NCBI GenBank assembly: GCA_905214875.1
Contig: CAJMNR010000001.1
Span: 1 to 64,000 of the forward strand
Origin: an uncultured bacterium
Lineage (GTDB): Bacteria; Bacillota; Clostridia; Lachnospirales; Lachnospiraceae
Direction: 5' to 3'
DNA length: 64,000 bases
This document shows, piece after piece, positions 53,006 through 62,395 of the stretch (position 1 is its first letter; each line of letters opens with the position of its first letter). The notes beneath the pieces were generated by a model. The model had not been told where the DNA came from. It did not search any database and saw only the letters and a program-made list of their open reading frames with translations. Made by a program: the position numbers and the translations under genes.

Positions 53006-53027
53006 ATACTAAAGAAGTTCTAACAAA

Positions 53028-53165
53028 AAAGCACTACGTAAGTCAGGGAGGTTAGCGAAGACTTACATAGTGCTTTAGTTTATGATTCAACTTCATGGGG
53101 GGAAGAGAATCATAACACTGAATATTCGACCTATATTCAGTGCAGGGATTAGTGAGAAGTCACTA
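53028..53165 (+). ncRNA. Four consecutive perfect hairpins: terminator plus possible structured RNA
   Basis: In the 481-base gap before asd, four stem-loops follow with hardly a base between them. 53028-53076 has AAAGCACTA-C-GTAAGTC (terminator-like, ending TTTAGTTT). 53081-53114 has TATGATTC/GAATCATA and a G-rich loop. 53116-53142 has CACTGAATAT/ATATTCAGTG. 53150-53165 has TAGTGA-GAAG-TCACTA. The first probably ends the phosphofructokinase transcript. The others could be a small RNA or an asd leader. The remaining 53166-53470 is AT-rich and holds no clear gene. Confidence 0.4.
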
Positions 53166-53486
53166 TCTTATATATCGGAAGACCTTTAGAATATATTATA
53201 TTAATCAGACTAATGTACTATCTATAAAATTTCAAACGTGTATGGAATTAATATGAAGAAGAAAGAACATGTCAAATTATAAGGAAATTTTAAACAAAGA
53301 AATCCGGATGAAAAGTCAACTCTTATCAAATACTTACAAAAATAAAGTAGATGGATAATTTTAGTTGCATTTTAAAAGGAAAGAGAGTAGTATACTTACA
53401 AGACAGACAAATGTTCGCACCACAAATACATATTAAAGACATAGCACATAACTGAACATTTGGTAGAATATGACGAGGTGAAGACA

Positions 53487-54569
53487 ATGAGTAAATTAAG
53501 AGTAGGTATTCTTGGCGGAACAGGTATGGTAGGCCAGAGATTTATTGCATTACTAGAAAATCATCCTTGGTTTGAAGTTGTAGCAGTAGCTGCAAGTCCA
53601 AGAAGTGCTGGGAAAACATATGAAGAAGCAGTTGGTGGACGTTGGAAAATGCAGACACCTATGCCTGAAGGCGTAAAAAAATTAATCGTTAAAAATGTTA
53701 ACGAGGTAGAAGAAGTAAGCAAAGAAGTAGATTTCGTTTTTAGTGCAGTAGACATGAAAAAGGACGAAATTCGTAGAATAGAAGAGGCATATGCAAAAGC
53801 AGAAACACCAGTTGTTTCTAACAATAGTGCTCATAGATGGACTCCAGATGTACCAATGGTTGTACCAGAATTAAATCCAGAACATCTTGAAGTAATCAAA
53901 TCACAAAAAGAACGTTTAGGAACAAAACGTGGATTTATCGTTGTAAAACCAAACTGTTCTATTCAAAGCTATGCACCAGCTTTAACACCACTTAGAAAAT
54001 TCGGAATCAAGACAGTAGTTGCAACTACTTACCAAGCGATTTCCGGAGCAGGAAAGACATTCAAAGAATGGCCAGAGATGGATGGCAATATCATTCCTTA
54101 TATCGGTGGAGAAGAAGAAAAGAGTGAACAAGAACCACTTAGAATCTGGGGTAAAGTTGAAGACGGCAAGATCGTAAAAGCTGATGGACCAGTCATAACA
54201 ACTCAATGTATCCGTGTACCAGTTCTTGACGGACATACAGCAGCCGTGTTCGTAACATTTGAAAATAAACCATCCAAAGAAGAGATTCTTGAAGCATGGA
54301 AGAACTTTAAAGGACTTCCACAAGAACTAGATCTTCCAAGCGCACCAAAACAATTCATTCAATATTTAGAAGAGGATAATCGTCCACAAGTTAAGTTAGA
54401 TGTAAATTATGAAAATGGATTTGGTATTTCCATGGGACGTCTTCGTGAAGATACAGTATTCGATTGGAAATTTGTCGGATTATCTCACAATACAATCCGT
54501 GGTGCAGCAGGCGGCGGTGTATTAATCGCTGAATTATTAGTAGCACAAAATTATATTACTGCAAAATAA
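53487..54569 (+). CDS. asd: Aspartate-semialdehyde dehydrogenase (archaeal/fungal-type)
   Basis: 360 aa from the ATG after GAGGTGAA. Reduces aspartyl phosphate in the lysine/threonine/methionine pathway, and feeds diaminopimelate synthesis. NADP-binding GGTGMVGQRF near residues 10-19, catalytic Cys157 (KPNCSIQ) and His250 (VLDGHTAAVF). The GRWKMQTPMP segment and the C-terminal GAAGGGVLIAELL mark the archaeal/fungal-type subclass rather than the E. coli type. Single gene with a strong terminator. Confidence 0.94.
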   Translation: MSKLRVGILGGTGMVGQRFIALLENHPWFEVVAVAASPRSAGKTYEEAVGGRWKMQTPMPEGVKKLIVKNVNEVEEVSKEVDFVFSAVDMKKDEIRRIEEAYAKAETPVVSNNSAHRWTPDVPMVVPELNPEHLEVIKSQKERLGTKRGFIVVKPNCSIQSYAPALTPLRKFGIKTVVATTYQAISGAGKTFKEWPEMDGNIIPYIGGEEEKSEQEPLRIWGKVEDGKIVKADGPVITTQCIRVPVLDGHTAAVFVTFENKPSKEEILEAWKNFKGLPQELDLPSAPKQFIQYLEEDNRPQVKLDVNYENGFGISMGRLREDTVFDWKFVGLSHNTIRGAAGGGVLIAELLVAQNYITAK

Positions 54570-54581
54570 ATTAAAATTATA

Positions 54582-54631
54582 TAAAAAAGAACTTTACAAG
54601 AAACAAAATTTTCTTGTAAGGTTCTTTTTTT
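54582..54631 (+). terminator. Intrinsic terminator after asd
   Basis: AAAAAAGAAC-TTACAAGAAA pairs with TTTCTTGTAA-GTTCTTTTTT, with one unpaired base each side and a T run. Confidence 0.93.
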
Positions 54632-54706
54632 GGATTGTTTATCTTGTAAACCGTACAATATACTATATAATGTACTACATGGACAATGATTAATAGTGAG
54701 GTACTT

Positions 54707-56251
54707 ATGAAAACAATAAGGTTATTATGTAATCGAGTAGTGATATTTGGACTTTTACTTTTAATGCAGGCAGGGTGGTTTTTCCTTTTAATTTTTGAGT
54801 TGGGAAATTACTCTGGAGGAGTTTCTGCTTTTTTAACAGTATTAAGCATTATTGTGGCGCTGTTTATTGTATATAAGGATGAAAATCCGGCATATAAACT
54901 TGCTTGGATTGTTCCAATCTTAGTGTTCCCAATCTTTGGGGGACTTCTTTACCTTGCAATGGGTAATAAGAAACCATCGAAAAAATATCGTGTCGGAGCG
55001 GAACAGTATTCAAAAGAATTTGGTTTGACCATGACGCAGAATGAAGAAATCACGGCTCAGCTAAAACAGGAAGAATCCAGATATTATGGACATTTTCATT
55101 ATCTGTCACAAGTATGTGGATATCCCGTGTATCGAAGTGAGAGTACGAAGTATTATGAGATTGGAGAGTCTTATTATAAAGACTTGTTAGAAGACATCAA
55201 AGCAGCAAAACATTTTATTTTTATGGAGTATTTTATCGTCCAAGAAGGTAAGATGTTTACACCGATTCTTGAAGTGTTGAAGCAAAAAGCAAAAGAAGGG
55301 CTTGATGTTCGTTTCATCTACGATGATTTTGGCTCTGCATCCATTCTTCCAATCGGCTATCATAATAAGTTGGAGCAATATGGAATTCAATGTATAGCAT
55401 TTAATAAGTTTGTTCCATTTATTTCAGTAGCCATGAATAATCGTGATCATAGAAAGATTACGGTAATTGATGGGCATACGGCATATACTGGTGGTATTAA
55501 CTTAGCGGATGAGTACATTAATGAGAAAATGCGCTTTGGACATTGGAAAGATACCGGAATCCGTGTAAAAGGAGATGCAGTATGGAATTTTACTGTAATG
55601 TTCTTGCAGATTTGGAATATCAATCGTATGACGGATACGGATTTCGAAAAGTTCAGACCAAAAGTTTATCGACATGAGCTTGTTATCGATAAGGAAGAAT
55701 ATGATACTGGATTTGTACAACCATATGCGGATACGCCATTAGATGGTGAGATAACAGGAGAAAATGTATATCTGAATATTATCAATACCGCAAAGGACTA
55801 TGTGTATATCTTTACGCCATATCTGATTATCGACTACGAGATGGTCACAGCGATTACGTTAGCAGCAAAACGAGGAGTGGATGTGAGAATCGTAACACCA
55901 GGAATACCCGATAAGAAGATTGTAAATGCAGTTACAAAATCATATTATTCTCTTCTTATTAAGGCTGGTGTACGTATTTTCGAATATACGCCAGGATTTC
56001 TACATGCAAAGGTAGTTTGTTCGGATGATGTGATTGCGGCCGTGGGTACGATAAATATGGACTACAGGAGTCTTTACCTGCATTTTGAAGATGGAGTTCT
56101 TCTTTATAAGACAAAATCACTAAAAGCGATTAAGCAAGATATGGATGAAACCATTCAAAAGAGTAGGGAAATTAGTTATGAGATGAGTGAGAAGGGAAAG
56201 GCGTTTGGCATCTTAAAAGCGTTGCTTCGTCTTTTTGCACCACTTATGTAA
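54707..56251 (+). CDS. cls: Cardiolipin synthase
   Basis: 514 aa from the ATG after GTGAGGT; an earlier in-frame TTG is rejected. Two N-terminal helices (about 8-30 and 38-58) and the PLDc_N domain. Two HKD motifs: His248-Lys250-Asp255 (DHRKITVIDG) and His433-Lys435-Asp440 (LHAKVVCSDD). It condenses two phosphatidylglycerol molecules to cardiolipin at the membrane. Convergent with the next minus-strand gene. Confidence 0.95.
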   Translation: MKTIRLLCNRVVIFGLLLLMQAGWFFLLIFELGNYSGGVSAFLTVLSIIVALFIVYKDENPAYKLAWIVPILVFPIFGGLLYLAMGNKKPSKKYRVGAEQYSKEFGLTMTQNEEITAQLKQEESRYYGHFHYLSQVCGYPVYRSESTKYYEIGESYYKDLLEDIKAAKHFIFMEYFIVQEGKMFTPILEVLKQKAKEGLDVRFIYDDFGSASILPIGYHNKLEQYGIQCIAFNKFVPFISVAMNNRDHRKITVIDGHTAYTGGINLADEYINEKMRFGHWKDTGIRVKGDAVWNFTVMFLQIWNINRMTDTDFEKFRPKVYRHELVIDKEEYDTGFVQPYADTPLDGEITGENVYLNIINTAKDYVYIFTPYLIIDYEMVTAITLAAKRGVDVRIVTPGIPDKKIVNAVTKSYYSLLIKAGVRIFEYTPGFLHAKVVCSDDVIAAVGTINMDYRSLYLHFEDGVLLYKTKSLKAIKQDMDETIQKSREISYEMSEKGKAFGILKALLRLFAPLM

Positions 56252-56266
56252 CAAAAGAATAAAAGA

Positions 56267-56313
56267 AGAGCCTTGATTCAAATGGATATGTAACGAATCA
56301 AGGCTCTTTTTAG
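56267..56313 (+). terminator. Terminator shared by cls and the converging gene
   Basis: AGAGCCTTGATTC/GAATCAAGGCTCT, a perfect 13-bp stem with a 15-base loop, has A-rich DNA on the left and T-rich on the right. Confidence 0.9.
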
Positions 56314-56317
56314 TTAT

Positions 56318-57037
56318 TTAGATTTTTCCTTTTAGTAAATATTGAACAAAATGAATTGCATTCTCTTGATGATCTGAGTTTACAACAATACCAATGGCCA
56401 TTTTCTTATTACCGTCATAATTATAGTTGTAAGACATTTGTTTATAGAGAGCGCTATCTTCTAAGGAAATTCCATAGGCAATGTCAGATGGATCATCATT
56501 TTGCTTTGCAAAGATTAATTTATCTGTATTTTCACTATAGAGGTCAGATGGCAGAATCTCAGTCAAATCAACGAAGTTTCCACCTTCGGCTAAGTATTTG
56601 ATTGTTTCTTCCTCTGCAATAATTACATCGAGCTTACCTGCATAAGCATAAGTGGTTATCTTCTGTTCCGTAGTAACGTCTGCATCTTCTGGATTTAGTG
56701 TAAACGTATCATCTAATAGAAATGTATGGTTTTTCTCCGGAATATTTAAGGCTTCTCTAAAATTAGAAAGAATGGCATCGCTTTCATCAGCATTTAATTG
56801 GTCATTAAATACCATACCATATAATTCTGGAATATCACGAGGACCAAAAGTAGCATAAAGTACATAACCTACAAACCCTATGGAAAAGATAAGAATCACA
56901 AGTTTTAATAGGTAGTAATCTTTGAAGTATTGCCATTTTTGTTCCTTACTCATCTGATTCCATTTTTCACGTTCTGTAGTTTCATCACGATGCTGATAAA
57001 TGGAAGCACTATCAGAGAGTGTTGTCTTTTTTGCCAT
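56318..57037 (-). CDS. Membrane-anchored protein of unknown function
   Basis: 239 aa from the ATG after AGGAGG on the minus strand (a GTG nine bases earlier lies too close to that site). A charged cytoplasmic N-terminus (residues 1-40) is followed by one helix (about 43-62) and an acidic extracellular part. That part reads like a binding-protein-related fold: KLDVIIAEEETIKYLAEGGNF, then FAKQNDDPSDIAYG. No family recognised. It is separated from the next minus-strand gene by about 310 bases, so it probably has its own promoter. Confidence 0.8.
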   Translation of the reverse strand: MAKKTTLSDSASIYQHRDETTEREKWNQMSKEQKWQYFKDYYLLKLVILIFSIGFVGYVLYATFGPRDIPELYGMVFNDQLNADESDAILSNFREALNIPEKNHTFLLDDTFTLNPEDADVTTEQKITTYAYAGKLDVIIAEEETIKYLAEGGNFVDLTEILPSDLYSENTDKLIFAKQNDDPSDIAYGISLEDSALYKQMSYNYNYDGNKKMAIGIVVNSDHQENAIHFVQYLLKGKI

Positions 57038-57146
57038 CAGTTTCACTCCTCCTGTTGTCGAATTACTCTATAAACTATAGTAACATAGGAAACAAACAAT
57101 GAAAAGAAATCATTTATAAAATTTATGTGAATAAATGAGAGATAAT

Positions 57147-57180
57147 AACAAAATGCCACCAATTTTGGTGGCATTTTGTT
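57147..57180. other. 16-bp near-perfect palindrome in the 57038-57345 gap
   Basis: AACAAAATGCCACCAA and its reverse complement TTGGTGGCATTTTGTT are joined by only TT, so it can form a very tight hairpin or act as a cruciform or protein site. It lies between two minus-strand genes. Apart from this and the terminator at 57211, I see nothing in the 308-base gap. Confidence 0.55.
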
Positions 57181-57210
57181 AGATTAATTAAAGGGTTATG
57201 TTATTACAAT

Positions 57211-57247
57211 AAAAAAGGCATTCCCTATCCAGAATAGGAAACGCCTT
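57211..57247 (-). terminator. Intrinsic terminator of the 983-aa protein gene
   Basis: Read on the minus strand: AAGGCGTTTCCTAT pairs with ATAGGGAATGCCTT (two mismatches) around TCTGG, followed by TTTT. Confidence 0.8.
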
Positions 57248-57345
57248 CGTTATGTATGCTATTATACCCTTATGTTACACAAAGTCAACGCATTATGTAG
57301 AAAACCTAAGATAATTTAGCAAACAAGCAATCAGACTTTGTATTC

Positions 57346-60297
57346 TTAGTAAATACTGTTGTCTTTTGCAATTTCTAATCGATATTCTAGCTCGCCAGAA
57401 TAGTCTGTGATAGAGATAGAAACAGTGCAGTCACTTAAAGTAAACTCTTTACTATCTTCTTTTTTCGCTGCAATGAAGTCGGTCATAGTTTTCAATGTTG
57501 CATCATCAGCAACAGCTACTTCAAGCTGTGCCTGGAATTCTTTTAAAAGTTGAGGAAAGTCATCACCAGAAGTACCAGCAACTTGAAGTTCAAGTACTTT
57601 GTTATCCAAGGAATCAGAAATTGCTGTAACGCTTTCAGAACATTCTTGAGACGTCCAAGTATTACAAACAAAGTGTACTACTGATTTGTTATTATCTGTT
57701 ATGCTACCGTATACCCTATTGTTTGTTTCAGTATTTGAATAGGCATTGTCGCCACAGTAAGATTTAGCTAATGCTTCCATAAATGATTTGATTTCATCGT
57801 AAGTCTTATCAAAAGATTTGTAGTCAGAACCTTGTTTTTTTAGAGCTTCTATTTCGGTATCTGAAAGATCATAGCTGTAATAACCATAGTCGTCGATTTC
57901 AGCGCCTTCTGGTAAGTTATAGTCACTAGGATTATAGGAGCTGTTGAAGCCTGGTGTCTGTCCGTCAGTGATTCTGTTGGTGATATTAGAACCGATTCCA
58001 TTTGTCACAGTTCCTGATTCAATCTGTGCAATAATAGAATTGGCAAGTGTTGTACCATCTACCGTTGTTGGTAGATTTAGAGTCTTCATGATATTATCTA
58101 AGAATTCAGGAAGTTTAGAATCCTTTAAATAAGTAACAAGGCTTGCTTTATCTGTAATACTTGCTACTTTATCATCGGTGATATCAGGATAACTGAAATC
58201 TTGTACATCTTCTGTTTTGGCCTCCATTGTAATGTTTCCAAGTTCTTGTCCGGCAGCCTTTATACCTAATGTAATTTGTTGCGAACCGTCTTTGGACGAT
58301 AACTCACAGTATAGGTTGTAGACAGATTCCGTTATGCTGAATTTACCTTCGATCGTATCGTCACTATTAGCTTTCACATCGCTAAAATCAATAGTGAATA
58401 CTTCATCATCTGTAGTAAGAGAGAGTTGGCCAGTACTTTTCTCCCCATCTTTTTTCGAATCAAAGTCAATATAAACTATATTTGACATATCTGGAGGTGC
58501 AAGTGATACTTTAAAGGTAGTTCTCTTGGAAGTAGAGAGCATGCCATATTCAAAGATTAAAGATTGACCGTCATCTGAAACCACAAACCTACGTCCTAGG
58601 ATTTGTTGACCATCTGTATATACGAACATTTGCAAGAAGGAAGCATTACTGTCTGTAACAGTTGAATTATTAAGGCTTTCAATCAATTCATCAATTGAAC
58701 TAGTAAAGGAGTCAGGATTATTTGAAACTGCTTTTACGATATCAAGAAGTTTTTGATCGTCTTTTGCTTTCTTTAATACATCGATTATGAGATCACGAAC
58801 TTGTTTTTCAGTAAGTGAAATTGTAAATAGATCGCATTTTTGTTCAAGACCGCCTACGCGGAAATTTTCATTTTCGTTAAGTTTTAAAGCTCCTTTATCT
58901 CCAATATCATCAATGATGAATTTGAGATACTCTGTAGTAAGTTCGGAAACTTTATCTGATGTCAGTTGCATAGAGAGCTTTTGAATGATTGTATTTAATT
59001 GATCGGAGGAACTATCGTTTGTTGTTTCTGCTGATAAATTACTAAATCTTGAAAAAAGATCGGAACTAATATCAGAGGAAGAAGACGAGGAAAACACATT
59101 TAATAGTGCGGAGTAATCTAGGTATTGATCACTCAAGTTTGGTAACTTGATATACATTTTTCCTGTTTCTGAATCAGAATAAAGTTCAAAAGAACCGAGT
59201 TCCGTTCCTTTGTAGTTTAATTTATATGTAGAAGCTAATTTGTTATCTTTTGCAGATACATTGTAATCACAGGAAAAATCACTAAGATCCATTCCGAGGC
59301 TGCTTGTTAATGAGGAATCGAGATTAAGTTTAGCAGATCCTTTGCTTGTGAAGCCTTTTTCAAAATCTACTTTCTTTCCGGTTGGTAAATCGGAGAGCTC
59401 ATCTTTCACTTTTTCCGTGCAGCTGCTTTCAATGTGCTCATAGTATTTGGTTGTACCAAGTGCATGCTTATATACAAAGTTTTTAAAGCTTGGAATAAAG
59501 AAGAAGCATAATACGGCTGCGATAGCGAGGACTGGAATTACAGTAAAGCCCCAAATCCATTTGTGATGTTTCTTATTATTGGTTGTTACTTTGTTAGAAT
59601 CAAAGGCATTGTTAGTTCCATTCGGATATGGTACATAATTGTTTTGATCATAGGACAAATTGGGCTGTCCTTCCTGAACCGAATCATTTGCTGCAAATGG
59701 ATTGTACTCATCACTAGAGGATGGAGTATATGCTTGTCCTGTTGCACCAGCCTGGTTATATTGCTGTTCATAGCTTGATTGGTTAAATCCTGGCTGTTGT
59801 TGAACAAAAGTTTGTTGGGTATTTTCTGGTTGTGGGATAAAGTCTTGTTGACTGTCTCCTGGTTGTTGTACAAACTCTTGCTGATTATTAAGTGTTTGCT
59901 GATCATAATTTTGTTGGTTTGTAAACGTTTGCTGAGTATAGCCTTGTTGGCCGTTAAACGTTTGCTGAGTATAGCCTTGTTGGTTGTTAAACGCTTGTTG
60001 ATTATAGTTTGGTTGGGTGTTAAATGTCTGCTGCTCATAACCTGGCTGACTATAAAAGCCTTGTTGTAGATCATTAGGTCCAGCAGTTTGAGAATAATTA
60101 TAAGTATTTGCTTGATATTCAGGTTGTGAATTGTTATATGTTTGTTGTTGATAAGGTGCCTGTCCACCATAGTTCCATTGCTGATTCATATTATGGGAAT
60201 TTGGATTGGGTTGTGAGGGGTTCTGATATCCTGATGAGCTATTAGGATTTGAAGAACCTGAGTCATTCTGATTGGTTCCATCATAATTTTCGTTCAT
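57346..60297 (-). CDS. Large membrane-anchored protein with Gln/Asn-rich repeat domain
   Basis: 983 aa from the ATG after GGGAGG; a longer frame to 60351 is rejected. Residues 1-245 are almost free of charge and very rich in Gln, Asn, Tyr, Ser and Pro. They hold about eight units of 11 aa at 84-170, of the form QQGYTQQTFNG. A basic patch (KKHHKW) then precedes one helix (about 248-269). The remaining ~700 residues are an acidic Ser/Asp-rich extracellular region with many Asp-Ser pairs. No enzymatic motif and no sortase signal are seen. The repeats are tandem at DNA level too. It may be a surface or regulatory protein; no family recognised. Confidence 0.85.
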   Translation of the reverse strand: MNENYDGTNQNDSGSSNPNSSSGYQNPSQPNPNSHNMNQQWNYGGQAPYQQQTYNNSQPEYQANTYNYSQTAGPNDLQQGFYSQPGYEQQTFNTQPNYNQQAFNNQQGYTQQTFNGQQGYTQQTFTNQQNYDQQTLNNQQEFVQQPGDSQQDFIPQPENTQQTFVQQQPGFNQSSYEQQYNQAGATGQAYTPSSSDEYNPFAANDSVQEGQPNLSYDQNNYVPYPNGTNNAFDSNKVTTNNKKHHKWIWGFTVIPVLAIAAVLCFFFIPSFKNFVYKHALGTTKYYEHIESSCTEKVKDELSDLPTGKKVDFEKGFTSKGSAKLNLDSSLTSSLGMDLSDFSCDYNVSAKDNKLASTYKLNYKGTELGSFELYSDSETGKMYIKLPNLSDQYLDYSALLNVFSSSSSSDISSDLFSRFSNLSAETTNDSSSDQLNTIIQKLSMQLTSDKVSELTTEYLKFIIDDIGDKGALKLNENENFRVGGLEQKCDLFTISLTEKQVRDLIIDVLKKAKDDQKLLDIVKAVSNNPDSFTSSIDELIESLNNSTVTDSNASFLQMFVYTDGQQILGRRFVVSDDGQSLIFEYGMLSTSKRTTFKVSLAPPDMSNIVYIDFDSKKDGEKSTGQLSLTTDDEVFTIDFSDVKANSDDTIEGKFSITESVYNLYCELSSKDGSQQITLGIKAAGQELGNITMEAKTEDVQDFSYPDITDDKVASITDKASLVTYLKDSKLPEFLDNIMKTLNLPTTVDGTTLANSIIAQIESGTVTNGIGSNITNRITDGQTPGFNSSYNPSDYNLPEGAEIDDYGYYSYDLSDTEIEALKKQGSDYKSFDKTYDEIKSFMEALAKSYCGDNAYSNTETNNRVYGSITDNNKSVVHFVCNTWTSQECSESVTAISDSLDNKVLELQVAGTSGDDFPQLLKEFQAQLEVAVADDATLKTMTDFIAAKKEDSKEFTLSDCTVSISITDYSGELEYRLEIAKDNSIY
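59788..60048 (-). repeat. 33-bp tandem repeat array coding the Gln-rich units
   Basis: About eight units of 33 bp (11 codons) encode QxxTQQxFNxQ-like sequence. The best-conserved pair at about 59930-59995 differs at only a few positions, so copy number may vary between strains. Confidence 0.8.
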
Positions 60298-60379
60298 TAA
60301 ATTACCTCCCTTAGTAATAGATTTGAGTTGGATCATGGATAAATAATCCAACTTCGACTATAGAAATGTTAGCAAACAA

Positions 60380-60426
60380 AAAAATAACTGTCAATGTCGT
60401 TTGGAAAACATAGACAGTTATTTTAC
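60380..60426 (-). terminator. Intrinsic terminator of the uracil permease gene
   Basis: Minus strand: AAATAACTGTC/GACAGTTATTT with a ~20-base loop and TTTTT. It lies between the permease and the 983-aa gene. Confidence 0.85.
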
Positions 60427-60455
60427 ATAATTAATATTAAAATAGGTACAAATTC

Positions 60456-61739
60456 CTATTCTGTTTTTTTACTTTCAGGTAATACTATTGCGAAAACGAT
60501 ACCAAATATAGCTGCAATTGCAAGACCGGAAATGGTTACTGTTTTTGTAATATTAATGCTGTCGATGCCGATGCCAAGAACAAAGATTAAGGAAGCAATC
60601 ATTAAGTTTCGGCTATCAGAGAAGTCTACTGTATTATTAATAAGAATACGCACACCAACACTTGCAATCATACCGAATAATACGATACTGATACCACCGC
60701 TTACTGGAAGTGGAACATTTTGAATGATAGCACCAATGTTACCGAAGATACCAAGAAAGATTGCAAAACATGCTGCGATACGTAAGATTGCTGGGTTATA
60801 GTTTTTAGTAACAGCAAGAACACCTGTATTTTCACCATAAGTTGTATTAGCAGGACCACCAAAGCATCCAGCAAGAGCAGTTGCAACACCATCTCCTAAA
60901 AGAGTACGGTGAACACCTGGATCTGCAATGAAGTTTTGTCCAACAACGGCACCATTCGTTGTGATATCGCCAACATGCTCGATGATGGTAACGATAGAAA
61001 TTGGAGCGATTGCTAAAATTGCATTTAAATCAAATTTTGGAGCCACAAAGAATTGTTGACGTGTCCAATCATCTGTTAAAGAGATAAAGGATGCGCCTGA
61101 GATTTTCTCCCACCATTCAGCTGGATCAAGAATTCCGAAAGGAATACATAGAACATAACCAACGACTAGTGCGATTAATATTGGCATTAAATTGATAAAG
61201 CCTTTTGTAAATACGGAAATAATAATGATTGTTAAAACTACAAGAAATGCTACCAAAGCTGCACGAGGACTGAATACGTTGTTTTCGTATAAAGCATTGC
61301 CGACAGCCGATGAGCTAAGACGTAAACCGATTACGATAATCATAGGACCTGTAACGATAGGAGGTAAAATCTTCGTTACCTTTTCATAACCGATAAATTT
61401 GATAAGTAAAGCAAAAACTATGTAAATAAGGCCTGCAACGATGAGTGCGCCTTTTAATTTTGCAAGATTATCGAGTTGGATTAAAGAATTGAGTGGAGCT
61501 TCCACCTGATCAGTTTGTAATACATATTGAATAGCTGCGATAAAAGCAAAACTGGAACCTAAAAAGACAGGAACTTTACGTTTCGTGATGAGATGGAATA
61601 TCAATGTACCTACACCAGCACAAATAAGTGCGATGGAAGCATTTAGTCCAGTTAACATTGGTACTAGACACGTGGCGCCGAACATAGCCAGCACATGCTG
61701 CATACCAAGAAGACATTTTTTGCCAAAATTCTGTTCCAT
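60456..61739 (-). CDS. uraA: Uracil/xanthine permease (NCS2 family)
   Basis: 427 aa with about 14 hydrophobic segments. Starts LLGMQHVLAMFGATCLVPML, the NCS2 signature. GSSFAFIAAIQYVL, then EHVGDITTNGAVVG with the conserved Glu, and the later GGPANTTYGENTGVLAVTK, all fit UraA-type uracil:proton symporters. The ribosome binding site GGGAGG is clear and a good promoter lies upstream. No PyrR attenuator is visible in the short leader. Confidence 0.95.
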   Translation of the reverse strand: MEQNFGKKCLLGMQHVLAMFGATCLVPMLTGLNASIALICAGVGTLIFHLITKRKVPVFLGSSFAFIAAIQYVLQTDQVEAPLNSLIQLDNLAKLKGALIVAGLIYIVFALLIKFIGYEKVTKILPPIVTGPMIIVIGLRLSSSAVGNALYENNVFSPRAALVAFLVVLTIIIISVFTKGFINLMPILIALVVGYVLCIPFGILDPAEWWEKISGASFISLTDDWTRQQFFVAPKFDLNAILAIAPISIVTIIEHVGDITTNGAVVGQNFIADPGVHRTLLGDGVATALAGCFGGPANTTYGENTGVLAVTKNYNPAILRIAACFAIFLGIFGNIGAIIQNVPLPVSGGISIVLFGMIASVGVRILINNTVDFSDSRNLMIASLIFVLGIGIDSINITKTVTISGLAIAAIFGIVFAIVLPESKKTE

Positions 61740-61777
61740 AAGAACCTCCCGTAATTGTTTAAAAATTTTCTTTCCTA

Positions 61778-61806
61778 AGTATATAGATTTATGATGGTTT
61801 GGTCAA
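61778..61806 (-). promoter_or_regulatory. Sigma-A promoter of uraA
   Basis: Minus strand: TTGACC (61801-61806), a 17-base spacer and TATACT (61778-61783), about 40 bases before the uraA start. Confidence 0.75.
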
Positions 61807-61960
61807 TAACATTCGTCAATAAATCAGAAAAACTTATTAGTTTCCTTGCTTTGGTAGACTTCTGTTCATTTGTTAGGTAAAATAATAGCAAATCAGTAAT
61901 TTGCGTATATCAACATCAAAAAATGGGCATACGGAAAGTAGTGAGTATGGAGGTAGTGCT

Positions 61961-62377
61961 ATGAAAAATAAAAAGAAGAAAAATCGTTTATCTATGATAA
62001 AGAAACCACAGCCAAAGATGCTTGAACTTCTATATATGGGAGAGAAAGACGTTACAGTAAAGGAACTTGAGCAAGTATTGGTAGAAGGATTAACAGAAGA
62101 GGAAAAAGAAAAAATTCAAGTTTGGCCTCAAATCGGCATTATGGAACTTACACTTCCTTCTGAAAAAGTAGTAGATGTCGAAACTATGAATGGATTTATG
62201 GATAATGAAGAAGATTTGGCGTTTATGAAGGAAAAGGGTATTCAAACAGTATATGCGCTTACGCTAGAAGAAGCAGCAGTTGCTGAGTTTGAACCAATGG
62301 CTAGAAAATGGATGGAAGCATTCGGGGGATTTGTTTGTTCCGATAGTGATGATTTCATGCCAATGATCTTTGAATAA
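61961..62377 (+). CDS. Small acidic protein of unknown function
   Basis: 138 aa from the ATG after GGAGGT (an upstream frame from 61901 is rejected). A short basic start (MKNKKKKNRLSMIKK) is followed by an acidic body with EEEKEKIQVWPQIGIMELTL and FGGFVCSDSDDFMPMIFE. No membrane helix, signal or known domain is seen. Single gene between divergent uraA and the cellobiose phosphorylase unit. Confidence 0.78.
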   Translation: MKNKKKKNRLSMIKKPQPKMLELLYMGEKDVTVKELEQVLVEGLTEEEKEKIQVWPQIGIMELTLPSEKVVDVETMNGFMDNEEDLAFMKEKGIQTVYALTLEEAAVAEFEPMARKWMEAFGGFVCSDSDDFMPMIFE

Positions 62378-62395
62378 AAATAAATAAATTGCAAC

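Noticed and set aside
53166..53486. Possible lysine riboswitch or T-box before asd
   Set aside because: I could not find the conserved lysine-riboswitch core or a T-box (TGGNACCGCG-like) sequence.
59563..60170. Open frames on both strands overlapping the Gln-rich repeats
   Set aside because: The 33-bp repeat unit lacks stops in several frames, so they stay open together. The frame with the binding site, helix and long continuation is the real one.
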